This document shows positions 1 to 5,402 of a stretch of DNA of 5,858 bases, in pieces. This DNA comes from Deltaproteobacteria bacterium (GTDB lineage Bacteria; Desulfobacterota; Syntrophia; Syntrophales; UBA2210). Position numbers and translations under genes: made by a program. The stretch covers positions 1-5,858 of the forward strand of contig JAFGQD010000128.1 of the NCBI GenBank assembly GCA_016935875.1, written 5' to 3'. Position 1 is the first letter of the stretch. Each line of letters opens with the position of its first letter. A model generated the notes under the pieces. That model had not been told where the DNA came from. It was given only the letters and a program-made list of their open reading frames with translations, and searched no databases.

Positions 1-198
1 GACCGTATCAGCGCCGTATTTGACAAGTACCCGCGCAAGCTTCAGAACATGACAGCCCATAAGCACCGCTACAACCTTGCTTCCGATCTTATCCGCCAAT
101 TCTCTGGCTTTCCCCAGAAGTTCAAAACTCACATCATGTAACGCGCCATCCCGCTGCTCCGCGAAAACCCATACATCCCGGCTTCTCTCTTCATCCAT
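1..198 (-). CDS. etfA: Electron transfer flavoprotein alpha subunit, N-terminal part (runs off the window)
   Basis: EtfA pairs with EtfB to carry electrons between acyl-CoA dehydrogenases and other redox partners in the cytoplasm. Only the first 66 codons are present, and the gene continues past base 1. The visible protein has the usual EtfA opening, with VWVFAEQRDG at residues 9-18, then LLGKARELADKIG, then VAVLMG and KYGAD, which matches the N-terminal Rossmann-like domain. It starts directly in this domain, so there is no extra N-terminal ferredoxin domain such as some caffeyl-CoA reductase EtfA proteins carry. The FAD-binding C-terminal domain is outside the window. The ATG at 196-198 is chosen because AGGAG (207-211) lies 8 bases upstream; a second ATG at 192-194 is out of frame. 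The ribosome binding site overlaps the etfB stop codon, which points to coupled translation. Confidence 0.93.
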   Translation of the reverse strand, partial: MDEERSRDVWVFAEQRDGALHDVSFELLGKARELADKIGSKVVAVLMGCHVLKLARVLVKYGADTV

Positions 199-209
199 TG
201 ATAACACTC

Positions 210-1016
210 CTAACACTCAATCACGCCGCACTGGTATATCTTTTCCACCAGCTTTTTGACGATATCATCGACTGTTCCTTCCAGTTTTTCTTTTCTTCTT
301 TCAAATTTTCTTAACTCCAGACCAGCCATCTTCGTCGGAGAGCCTGCAAGCCCTATACACTCCGGTCCCACACACAAATCGGTATTGGAGAGCATCGTAA
401 TCTCCTTCGACTCTGCAGCCAATATGCCGGTGAATGGTATATATCGAGGCTTATTCAGCTCTTTCCGCACAGAAAGCACAACCGGGAACCCGGAGGCAAG
501 TGTTACATAACCATTTTCTATTTTCTGTATAATTGTCAAGGTACCATCGGCAGCAGTTCCCTCCAGACCGGTAACATGCATCACATTGGGAAGGTCCAGC
601 ATCTCCGCCAGTTGTGAACAGAGCTGTGCCGTTGAACCATCAATCGACAGATTACCGCAAAGGACGATATCGAAATCACCTATCCAGCGACATCCGGCTG
701 CCAGTATCTCGGCCGTGGCCAGGCTGTCGGAACCAGCAAACACCCGGTCAGACAAAAGAACGGCCCTGTCGGCTCCCATAGCGAGCCCTTCTCGAATGGT
801 TGTTTTTGCAAAGGGGGGTGCCATTGACAGCAAAACTACTTCGCCGCCATGAGACTCCCGCAATGCAAGAGCAGCCTCAAGGGCATGTTTGTCGAGGGGA
901 TTCATAACGCTGGGAATCCCCTCCCGCTTCAGTGTCTTTGTTTCAGGGTCCATACTGACCTTATCCCAGTGTTTCGGATCTGGCACAGGTTTCATACAGA
1001 CAATAATCCTGTTCAT
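210..1016 (-). CDS. etfB: Electron transfer flavoprotein beta subunit
   Basis: EtfB is the partner of EtfA in the soluble flavoprotein that accepts or donates electrons for acyl-CoA dehydrogenases. The protein has 268 residues, normal for the family. Family landmarks in order are: CMKPVPDP (7-14), REGIPSVMNPLDK (31-43), a GLAMGADRAVLLSDR block (77-91) followed by FAGSD, the nucleotide-binding stretch CGNLSIDGSTAQ (120-131), LPNVMHV, and ELNKPRYIPFTGI (186-198) ending in GLAGSPTK. The LLSDRxFxGxD segment is like that remembered for clostridial bifurcating-type EtfB and unlike mitochondrial EtfB, so the pair may belong to the bifurcating class; this is inference. The residues before the conserved ID are NLS where clostridial EtfB has RQA. 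AGGAAGG (1024-1030) lies 7 bases before the ATG. It is 33 bases downstream of the dehydrogenase and 11 bases before etfA, so the three genes are probably co-transcribed. Confidence 0.96.
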   Translation of the reverse strand: MNRIIVCMKPVPDPKHWDKVSMDPETKTLKREGIPSVMNPLDKHALEAALALRESHGGEVVLLSMAPPFAKTTIREGLAMGADRAVLLSDRVFAGSDSLATAEILAAGCRWIGDFDIVLCGNLSIDGSTAQLCSQLAEMLDLPNVMHVTGLEGTAADGTLTIIQKIENGYVTLASGFPVVLSVRKELNKPRYIPFTGILAAESKEITMLSNTDLCVGPECIGLAGSPTKMAGLELRKFERRKEKLEGTVDDIVKKLVEKIYQCGVIEC

Positions 1017-1049
1017 AATCGTACCTTCCTGTAATATATCTGCTCTTTT

Positions 1050-2195
1050 TTACTTTTTAAAAGGTGCCAATGCCGCTCTTCCAATACCTACCTTGGCTAC
1101 CTCCGCCGTTCCGCCTGCCGGGACGGTAACCATTGCATCTCTGAAGAGTCGCTGAACTGCGTATTCCTTCATTATGCCGTAGGAGCCATGGATCTCTATC
1201 GCCTTCTTCGCCGCATCAACCGCCGCGTTACAGGTATAGTATTTCGCCATGCCGGTTTCCGTATCACAGCGCATGTTCTGATCTTTCATCCAGTTTGCGC
1301 GATAGTTGAGCAGCCGGCAGATATCCAGTTGCGTATATATCTCGGCCATATGAAACTGGATCGCCTGGAGGGTGCTGATAGGCTTCCCGTAGAGGACCCT
1401 TTCATTGGCAAATTTACCGGCTTCTTCATATACCGCCTGCAGAATACCCAGGGCGGTGGCCGCCATACCGGTCCTTCCCGTCTCGCTGATGGTTTTGAGC
1501 GCCACGGTCAGACCCTGACCTTCCTGTCCTATGAGGTTTTCTTTCGCAACTTCGCAGTTGTCAAAAACCAGTTCACCCGTATTTGCTCCGCGCAGACCGA
1601 ATTTATTCTCTTTTCTGCCGAGCTTCGCGCCGGGTGTATCCTTATCAATAATAAAGGCGCTCAACCCTTTAGCCCCTTCACCGGTCTTGGCAATAACAAT
1701 CCAGAAATCCGAAAGATGCGAATTAGTGATGAAGCATTTACGCCCGTTTAAGATATAAGTGTCACCCTTCAGCTGGGCAGAGGTTTTCGTCCCGACAAGG
1801 TCAGATCCGCCTGATGGATCGGTGACAGCTACCACACCCATAGTTTCACCAGCCGCAAGAGCCGGCAGATACTTCTTTTTCTGCTCATCGGTCCCGAAAT
1901 CACTCAACGAGGCACAGGCCATGTGGTGAACCTGAAGGGCCATGGGGAAGGCGGCGCATACGCGGCCAAGCTCTTCCAGCACTATGGTTCTCGCGACATA
2001 ACCCATCCCCACTCCGCCGAATTCCGGAGGTGTTATAATACCGGTAATTCCCACCTGAGCCATAGGCTTTAACAGGTCCATGGGAAATTCACCGGTCTCT
2101 TCCATCGCATCCATTTTGGGAGGTATTTCTCCCTCTGCAAATTCACGGACAGCCTTTCTCAACATTTCTTCTCTTTCGGTAAATGCAAACTCCAT
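1050..2195 (-). CDS. Acyl-CoA dehydrogenase family protein with a non-canonical active site
   Basis: This is a 381-residue FAD flavoenzyme of the acyl-CoA dehydrogenase family, which normally forms a 2,3-double bond in an acyl-CoA thioester or reduces it in reverse. All three domains are present: an N-terminal helical domain (about 1-115), a middle beta domain with AVTDPSGGSD (123-132), NGRKCFITN (150-158) and GLRGANTGELVFDNCEV (200-216), and a C-terminal helical domain with GRTGMAATALG (240-250), ERVLYGK (265-271), STLQAIQFHMAE (274-285), IHGSYG (335-340) and RLFRDA (349-354). The position of the usual catalytic Glu (YEGT in MCAD/SCAD) reads AGGT, so Gly361 stands there. The alternative helix-G site used by IVD and LCAD is Gly240. 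The signature TEP is TDP. The substrate cannot be named. The start at 2195 gives a normal length and 7 bases to AAGGAG (2203-2208); the ATG at 2198 is also possible. The longer in-frame reading from 2291 would run through the operator and has no family homology. Confidence 0.93.
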   Translation of the reverse strand: MEFAFTEREEMLRKAVREFAEGEIPPKMDAMEETGEFPMDLLKPMAQVGITGIITPPEFGGVGMGYVARTIVLEELGRVCAAFPMALQVHHMACASLSDFGTDEQKKKYLPALAAGETMGVVAVTDPSGGSDLVGTKTSAQLKGDTYILNGRKCFITNSHLSDFWIVIAKTGEGAKGLSAFIIDKDTPGAKLGRKENKFGLRGANTGELVFDNCEVAKENLIGQEGQGLTVALKTISETGRTGMAATALGILQAVYEEAGKFANERVLYGKPISTLQAIQFHMAEIYTQLDICRLLNYRANWMKDQNMRCDTETGMAKYYTCNAAVDAAKKAIEIHGSYGIMKEYAVQRLFRDAMVTVPAGGTAEVAKVGIGRAALAPFKK

Positions 2196-2202
2196 CATTT
2201 TT

Positions 2203-2208
2203 CTCCTT
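2203..2208 (-). promoter_or_regulatory. Ribosome binding site of the acyl-CoA dehydrogenase
   Basis: AAGGAG on the minus strand is followed by four A residues and two tandem ATG codons (2196-2198 and 2193-2195). Spacing is 4 bases to the first and 7 to the second, which favours the second. This strong site rules against the start at 2291, which would put it inside the coding region. Confidence 0.85.
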
Positions 2209-2288
2209 GCTGATTCATTGGTTGTTGCCCCGGACCAGCACACTACAAGGCGCTCAATATCAGGGCTTGATATGTGGACCCTCCATTT

Positions 2289-2314
2289 CAAAGCAGACCG
2301 ACCGGTCTGTTTTG
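2289..2314. promoter_or_regulatory. Inverted repeat, likely TetR-family operator
   Basis: The core is CAGACCG-AC-CGGTCTG (2294-2309), with perfect 7-base arms and a 2-base centre. After one mismatched pair (2293/2310), four more flanking pairs match, giving an interrupted palindrome of 26 bases. Size, symmetry and position, immediately downstream of the inferred promoter and over the predicted transcription start, fit repression by the TetR-family protein encoded upstream. The match between this regulator and this site is inference from proximity. Confidence 0.75.
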
Positions 2315-2324
2315 TGCTTTGTTG

Positions 2325-2353
2325 CTTCTATCGTACACTCTCCGGGGTGTCAA
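2325..2353 (-). promoter_or_regulatory. Candidate sigma70-type promoter of the dehydrogenase-etfBA operon
   Basis: On the minus strand, a perfect TTGACA (2348-2353) is followed after 17 bases by TAGAAG (2325-2330), which matches the -10 consensus at 4 of 6 positions. Transcription would start near 2318, leaving a leader of roughly 120 bases. The -10 box is imperfect, so the promoter is inferred mainly from the -35 box and from the operator immediately downstream. Confidence 0.55.
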
Positions 2354-2524
2354 TCATTTTTTTCAGAATCAACTTTGTTATTAAGTGTGGATTTTTGAGA
2401 GGCACATATGGGATCAAGAAGCGTACATCCTTTAACCAGTCCCTTCCCGGAAGCTTCATATATAGCTGAACATAAACCAAAGCGGCAGGCATCATATCAC
2501 CCGGGTAGGAACATAGAGATTTCT

Positions 2525-3130
2525 CTAATGTGTTTTGTTATCGGCTTTTTTCACCAGAGAATCAATAAAATCTATGAGCGTACCGATGGTGTGGTCCAGG
2601 TTGTCCTCCGATTTATCAGCACGATGCAGAACCGAAGAGCCAAGCATCGTCGAAAAGATTATTTCACTCACACCGACTGTATCGATATCAGTTCTAATCC
2701 TTCCGATTTCTTTCGCTTCGTCTAAGAAGGATTTGATCATTTGCCTGAGTTTATTGAATTTTTCAGTAATACCGGATGTGAGATCAGGACGATCACCGTT
2801 CAGTCCAACGGAAAAAGTAATAAAAATGCAGCCTCCGGGAAATAAATCGGAATTTTTTAGATATCTGTCCTTATAATTGAGGAGAAAGATCTTCAGCTTT
2901 TCAATAGGATCCTCAATCTCATCCAGCCCCTCGAGACAACACTCTCTCCAGATTTTCCGGGCCTCTTTAAGCACCTCAAAAAACAGCTCATCCTTGCTTT
3001 TAAAGTGGTTGTAGAAGCCCCCTTTCGATGTCCCCACCGCGTCCAATATATCCGTCAGGGATGTACTCTCATATCCCTTTACGGAAAAGAGTTTCATGGT
3101 CGTATAAATAATATTTTCACGAAGTGTCAT
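2525..3130 (-). CDS. TetR/AcrR-family transcriptional regulator
   Basis: This is a 201-residue one-domain-plus-ligand-domain regulator of typical TetR length. The N-terminal DNA-binding domain spans about 1-55, with TMKLFSVKGYESTSLTDI (11-28) and the recognition part VGTSKGGFYNHFKSKDELF (32-50), the classic TetR helix-turn-helix pattern. The C-terminal ligand domain carries PGGCIFITFSVGL (98-110), like the GC-motif seen in several TetR_C subfamilies, with Cys101 in it. It sits upstream of, and on the same strand as, the dehydrogenase-etfBA genes and probably represses them through the inverted repeat at 2289-2314, with an acyl-CoA or related compound as likely inducer; the ligand is inferred from context. 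The start ATG at 3128-3130 gives the expected N-terminus, although the upstream GCGAG is only a weak ribosome binding site. Codon composition is more AT-rich than in the azlCD genes. Confidence 0.94.
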   Translation of the reverse strand: MTLRENIIYTTMKLFSVKGYESTSLTDILDAVGTSKGGFYNHFKSKDELFFEVLKEARKIWRECCLEGLDEIEDPIEKLKIFLLNYKDRYLKNSDLFPGGCIFITFSVGLNGDRPDLTSGITEKFNKLRQMIKSFLDEAKEIGRIRTDIDTVGVSEIIFSTMLGSSVLHRADKSEDNLDHTIGTLIDFIDSLVKKADNKTH

Positions 3131-3165
3131 AATATGCTCGCTCTGGACAACAATTATTTCATCTG

Positions 3166-3211
3166 ATTATATAAGCCGATTGTACCTATACATATATGCC
3201 ATATATGTCAA
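3166..3211 (-). promoter_or_regulatory. Candidate tetR promoter region
   Basis: Minus-strand elements include TTGACA (3206-3211), TATAGG 15 bases downstream (3185-3190), TACAAT (3179-3184) and a perfect TATAAT (3166-3171) about 35 bases before the tetR start. No -35/-10 pair has ideal spacing: TTGACA to TATAAT is 34 bases. The exact promoter is therefore uncertain, but every option places the palindrome 3190-3208 in or next to the core promoter. Confidence 0.4.
3190..3208. promoter_or_regulatory. AT-rich perfect palindrome in the tetR promoter area
   Basis: ACATATAT and ATATATGT arms (8 bases each) are separated by GCC. The element overlaps the TTGACA box of tetR and is positioned like an operator for autoregulation. 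Its sequence differs completely from the CAGACCG operator at 2289-2314, so either the TetR protein does not bind both or another regulator acts here. Confidence 0.5.
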
Positions 3212-3243
3212 GTTTTTTCCTTATTCATGTTTTTTCCTTATTC
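3212..3243. repeat. Tandem 15-base direct repeat, 17-base period
   Basis: GTTTTTTCCTTATTC occurs at 3212-3226 and again at 3229-3243, with two bases (AT) between. The two copies are identical. They lie directly upstream of the tetR -35 box in the divergent intergenic region. The function is unknown; a binding site for an activator or a simple duplication are both possible. Confidence 0.8.
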
Positions 3244-3310
3244 CGGGCTGAAGTAACATGATTAAGTTACCCTCTTTTTTTCTCCGTACAGATCATTGTC
3301 AATGCCTTTT

Positions 3311-3339
3311 TGACTTACTGTTTATATTGTAGTAAGTCA
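3311..3339. promoter_or_regulatory. Inverted repeat in the azlC upstream region
   Basis: TGACTTACT (3311-3319) and AGTAAGTCA (3331-3339) are perfect 9-base arms around an 11-base AT-rich spacer that contains TATATT (3323-3328), a possible -10 element. It ends 62 bases before the azlC start. It could be an operator overlapping the azlC promoter, or a hairpin in a longer leader. No T-run follows, so it is not an intrinsic terminator. Confidence 0.5.
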
Positions 3340-3401
3340 CCGGGCTAATGTCTTCTGGGCTGAATTTACGTTTAAATAGGGCGGTTTGATCCACCGAATA
3401 A

Positions 3402-4136
3402 ATGATATCCATGAATTCTGAAGAAAGAATTGTAGACTGGGCGACAATAATAAAAGACGGGGCTATCGGCGCGTGGCCCATCTGTCTCGGCTACATTGCC
3501 ATCGGTCTGGCCTTAGGGGTAATCGCCCAGAAGGCGGGGCTCAGCCCCATGGAGATCGGCCTGATGTCCCTGCTCGTCTACGCGGGCAGCTCACAGTTTA
3601 TCGCCGTCTCCATGTTGAGCGCCGGGGCCGGCATCGTCCCCATTGTGATCACCACCTTTACCGTCAACCTGCGCCACATGCTGATGAGTTCGTCCCTGGC
3701 AACCTTTATGCGCAATCTCGGTATAGGTCCGCTTTCCCTCTTTGCTTACGGAGTAACGGATGAAAGCTTCGCCCTCAACAGCGCCAAGTTCCGAGGCGGG
3801 AACTGGGACTGGAGACGCGCCCTCGTCCTGAATCACACAACGAACCTCACCTGGATAGCCAGCACGGTGGCAGGCGGATTCGGCGGACAGTTTATACCCG
3901 CCGGTGCCTTCGGGATCGACTACGCCCTGAGCGCCATGTTCATCTGTCTCCTCGTCTTCCAACTGCGGGGGAAGCTGTACGTAATCGTGGCCATCATCGC
4001 CGGGATCCTGGCCGTTGTCCTGTCGCTCCTGATCCCCGGAAACAGCTACATCGTTATAGCATCGGTCCTCGCGGCGGCGCTGGGAGTTATCATCAAACGA
4101 TCGCGGATCTTCTCACGGCCGGAGGGACAACCATGA
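3402..4136 (+). CDS. azlC: AzlC-family branched-chain amino acid exporter, large subunit
   Basis: AzlC (YgaZ-like) is the large membrane subunit of a two-part exporter for branched-chain amino acids and related compounds in the inner membrane. The protein has 244 residues, usual for the family. Landmarks are GAWPICLGYIAIGLALGV (23-40), LLVYAGSSQFIAV (57-69), TTFTVNLRHMLMSSSLA (84-100) and YGVTDESFAL (116-125), followed by hydrophobic helices at about 141-162, 173-188, 190-211 and 215-231. The stop overlaps the azlD start (ATGA at 4133-4136), the usual AzlC-AzlD arrangement. A TAA lies directly before the ATG at 3402, so no longer form is possible. The ATG at 3411 is an alternative. Neither start has a good Shine-Dalgarno sequence, which is unusual beside the strong site of azlD. 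The substrate is inferred from family only. Confidence 0.92.
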   Translation: MISMNSEERIVDWATIIKDGAIGAWPICLGYIAIGLALGVIAQKAGLSPMEIGLMSLLVYAGSSQFIAVSMLSAGAGIVPIVITTFTVNLRHMLMSSSLATFMRNLGIGPLSLFAYGVTDESFALNSAKFRGGNWDWRRALVLNHTTNLTWIASTVAGGFGGQFIPAGAFGIDYALSAMFICLLVFQLRGKLYVIVAIIAGILAVVLSLLIPGNSYIVIASVLAAALGVIIKRSRIFSRPEGQP

Positions 4137-4456
4137 TACATGCTGATTATCTGTACATCCTTCTCGGAATGGGGATCGTCACCTATGTACCCCGATGGCT
4201 TCCGCTCGTATTTCTGTCGCGTCTGCGTCTGCCGGAATGGTTCGAGCATTGGCTCGACCTGATCCCGGCGGTTATATTGAGCGCCCTGATTCTCCCGATA
4301 CTTGTCACGACGGGGGCACCCCGGCACCTCGACCTTATGCGGCCCGAGCTTCTCGTAGCCTTGCCGACCTTTTTCTTTGCCGTCAAGACACGATCTCTGG
4401 CGGGGACCGTCGTCGTCGGCATGTTCCTCTTCTGGCTCGCCGGAAAATTCCTGTAA
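4133..4456 (+). CDS. azlD: AzlD-family branched-chain amino acid exporter, small subunit
   Basis: AzlD (YgaH-like) is the small membrane partner of AzlC. The 107-residue protein has the family motif TYVPRWLPLVFLSRLRLPEW (17-36) and WLDLIPAVILSALILP (40-55), with hydrophobic helices at about 5-27, 43-60, 72-84 and 88-106, matching the usual size and four-helix plan. The start overlaps the azlC stop by four bases, and GGAGG (4121-4125) lies 7 bases upstream, inside the end of azlC. The tight overlap supports co-translation and a shared AzlCD complex. Confidence 0.93.
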   Translation: MIHADYLYILLGMGIVTYVPRWLPLVFLSRLRLPEWFEHWLDLIPAVILSALILPILVTTGAPRHLDLMRPELLVALPTFFFAVKTRSLAGTVVVGMFLFWLAGKFL

Positions 4457-4476
4457 GGAAAGTTGGTACACCCTAC

Positions 4477-5349
4477 ATGATCGTTTATGTCAAGCTCCTG
4501 TTTATGGCCATCTTCTGGGGCGGAACCTTTATAGCGGCCCGAGTCGTTTCTCAAAGCGTAGACCCTTTCAGCGCCTCTTTCCTGCGGTTTGCCGTCGCAT
4601 CCATTTTTCTTGTCCTCGTCACCATACGGCTGGAGGGGAGAATCCCCCGGCTGAAGAGGCATCAGATACTACCTATCATACTGCTCGGAATGACAGGGGT
4701 ATTCGCATACAACTTCTTCTTTTTCTCCGGTCTGAAAACGGTCGAAGCCGGCCGCGCTTCCATTATCGTAGCAATGAATCCGATATTTATAGCCCTCTTC
4801 GCCACCACTTTTTTCAAAGAAAAATTGACCGGAATAAATCTGATCGGGATTGTACTCTGCGTATCGGGCGCAATTATAGTCATCTCAAAGGGAAATCCTC
4901 TGGGAATCATTCGGGGGGGCATTGGAACGGGAGAGTTTTACATCCTCGGATGCGTCGCGAGTTGGGTCTTATATTCTTTGATCGGGAAAACCACCATGAA
5001 GGACATGTCTCCCCTTACGGCCGTCACATACTCCTGCGTTGCCGGCGGCATACTGCTCTTCTTTCCGTCCTGTGCCGAGGGGATCCTCACCGATATTACA
5101 ACATATAACGCGATGAGCTGGCTGGGCATCGTGTATCTCGGATTCTTCGGCACCGTTCTCGGATTTACCTGGTTCTATGAGGGAATAAAGAAGATCGGCG
5201 CGTCGAAGGCATCCGTCTTCATCAACTTCGTCCCCATAAGCGCCGTCATACTCGCATCTCTGATCCTGAAGGAAAAACTCGGCCTGTTCCTCATAACCGG
5301 CGCCATCATGGTCATCTGCGGGGCATATCTGACAAACAAAAAACGATAG
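4477..5349 (+). CDS. EamA/DMT-family transporter (drug/metabolite type)
   Basis: This is a 290-residue inner-membrane protein with ten predicted helices arranged as two EamA repeats, about residues 5-137 and 152-286. The repeats end in matching segments, FFKEKLTGINLIGIVLCVSG (112-131) and LILKEKLGLFLITGAIMVIC (262-281). Other typical features are MAIFWGGTFIAARV (10-23), FLRFAVAS (35-42) and the NPIFIALFAT helix (101-110). DMT-family members export amino acids, metabolites or drugs, and the substrate cannot be read from the sequence. It begins 20 bases after azlD, so it is probably the third gene of the same operon and may export a related compound. The ATG at 4477 begins the homologous region. 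The nearest purine-rich site, AAGGAA (4455-4460), is 16 bases away and overlaps the azlD stop, so translation may be coupled. The open frame extends upstream to 4195 only as a shadow of azlD. Confidence 0.92.
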   Translation: MIVYVKLLFMAIFWGGTFIAARVVSQSVDPFSASFLRFAVASIFLVLVTIRLEGRIPRLKRHQILPIILLGMTGVFAYNFFFFSGLKTVEAGRASIIVAMNPIFIALFATTFFKEKLTGINLIGIVLCVSGAIIVISKGNPLGIIRGGIGTGEFYILGCVASWVLYSLIGKTTMKDMSPLTAVTYSCVAGGILLFFPSCAEGILTDITTYNAMSWLGIVYLGFFGTVLGFTWFYEGIKKIGASKASVFINFVPISAVILASLILKEKLGLFLITGAIMVICGAYLTNKKR

Positions 5350-5402
5350 AACATGACCAGCGCCGGAGATCAGGAAACTGTCATTCCCCGATTACATTTT
5401 TC
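5350..5402. other. Short convergent gap
   Basis: These 53 bases separate the ends of the EamA gene and the crotonase gene, which run toward each other. No clear stem-loop with a T-run was seen on either strand, so the terminators are not visible or are not intrinsic. Confidence 0.5.

Larger units (their letters stand above)
2199..2524 (-). other. 329-base gap between tetR and the dehydrogenase: promoter, operator and leader
   Basis: No plausible gene lies here. In the direction of transcription it holds about 170 bases after the tetR stop without a recognisable terminator hairpin plus T-run, then the -35/-10 pair and operator listed separately, then a leader of about 90-120 bases. The leader contains a small hairpin, ATATCA-AGCCC-TGATAT (2257-2273), of unknown meaning, and ends in the ribosome binding site. 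The absence of a visible terminator means that some read-through from tetR into the dehydrogenase operon is possible. Confidence 0.7.

Noticed and set aside
1188..1751. A 187-codon open frame on the plus strand inside the acyl-CoA dehydrogenase
   Set aside because: It lies wholly opposite a clearly conserved gene and shows no recognisable domain; it is a frame shadow.
2196..2291. An N-terminal extension of 31-32 residues on the acyl-CoA dehydrogenase, starting at 2291
   Set aside because: It would start inside the operator, has no family similarity, and would bury the strong AAGGAG at 2203-2208; the 381-residue form matches normal family length.
2443..2457. CTTCC-C-GGAAG and GAAGCTTC small palindromes downstream of tetR
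   Set aside because: They are too short, have no T-run in the tetR direction and include a simple HindIII-type palindrome; expected by chance.
3253..3281. Possible intrinsic terminator: GTAAC...GTTAC followed by a run of seven T residues
   Set aside because: The stem is only five base pairs, AT-rich and separated from the T-run by CCTC; there is no gene upstream on that strand to terminate.
4195..4476. A 94-residue N-terminal extension of the EamA transporter
   Set aside because: It overlaps azlD in another frame, is rich in Arg, Ser and Pro without transporter character, and homology begins at the ATG at 4477.
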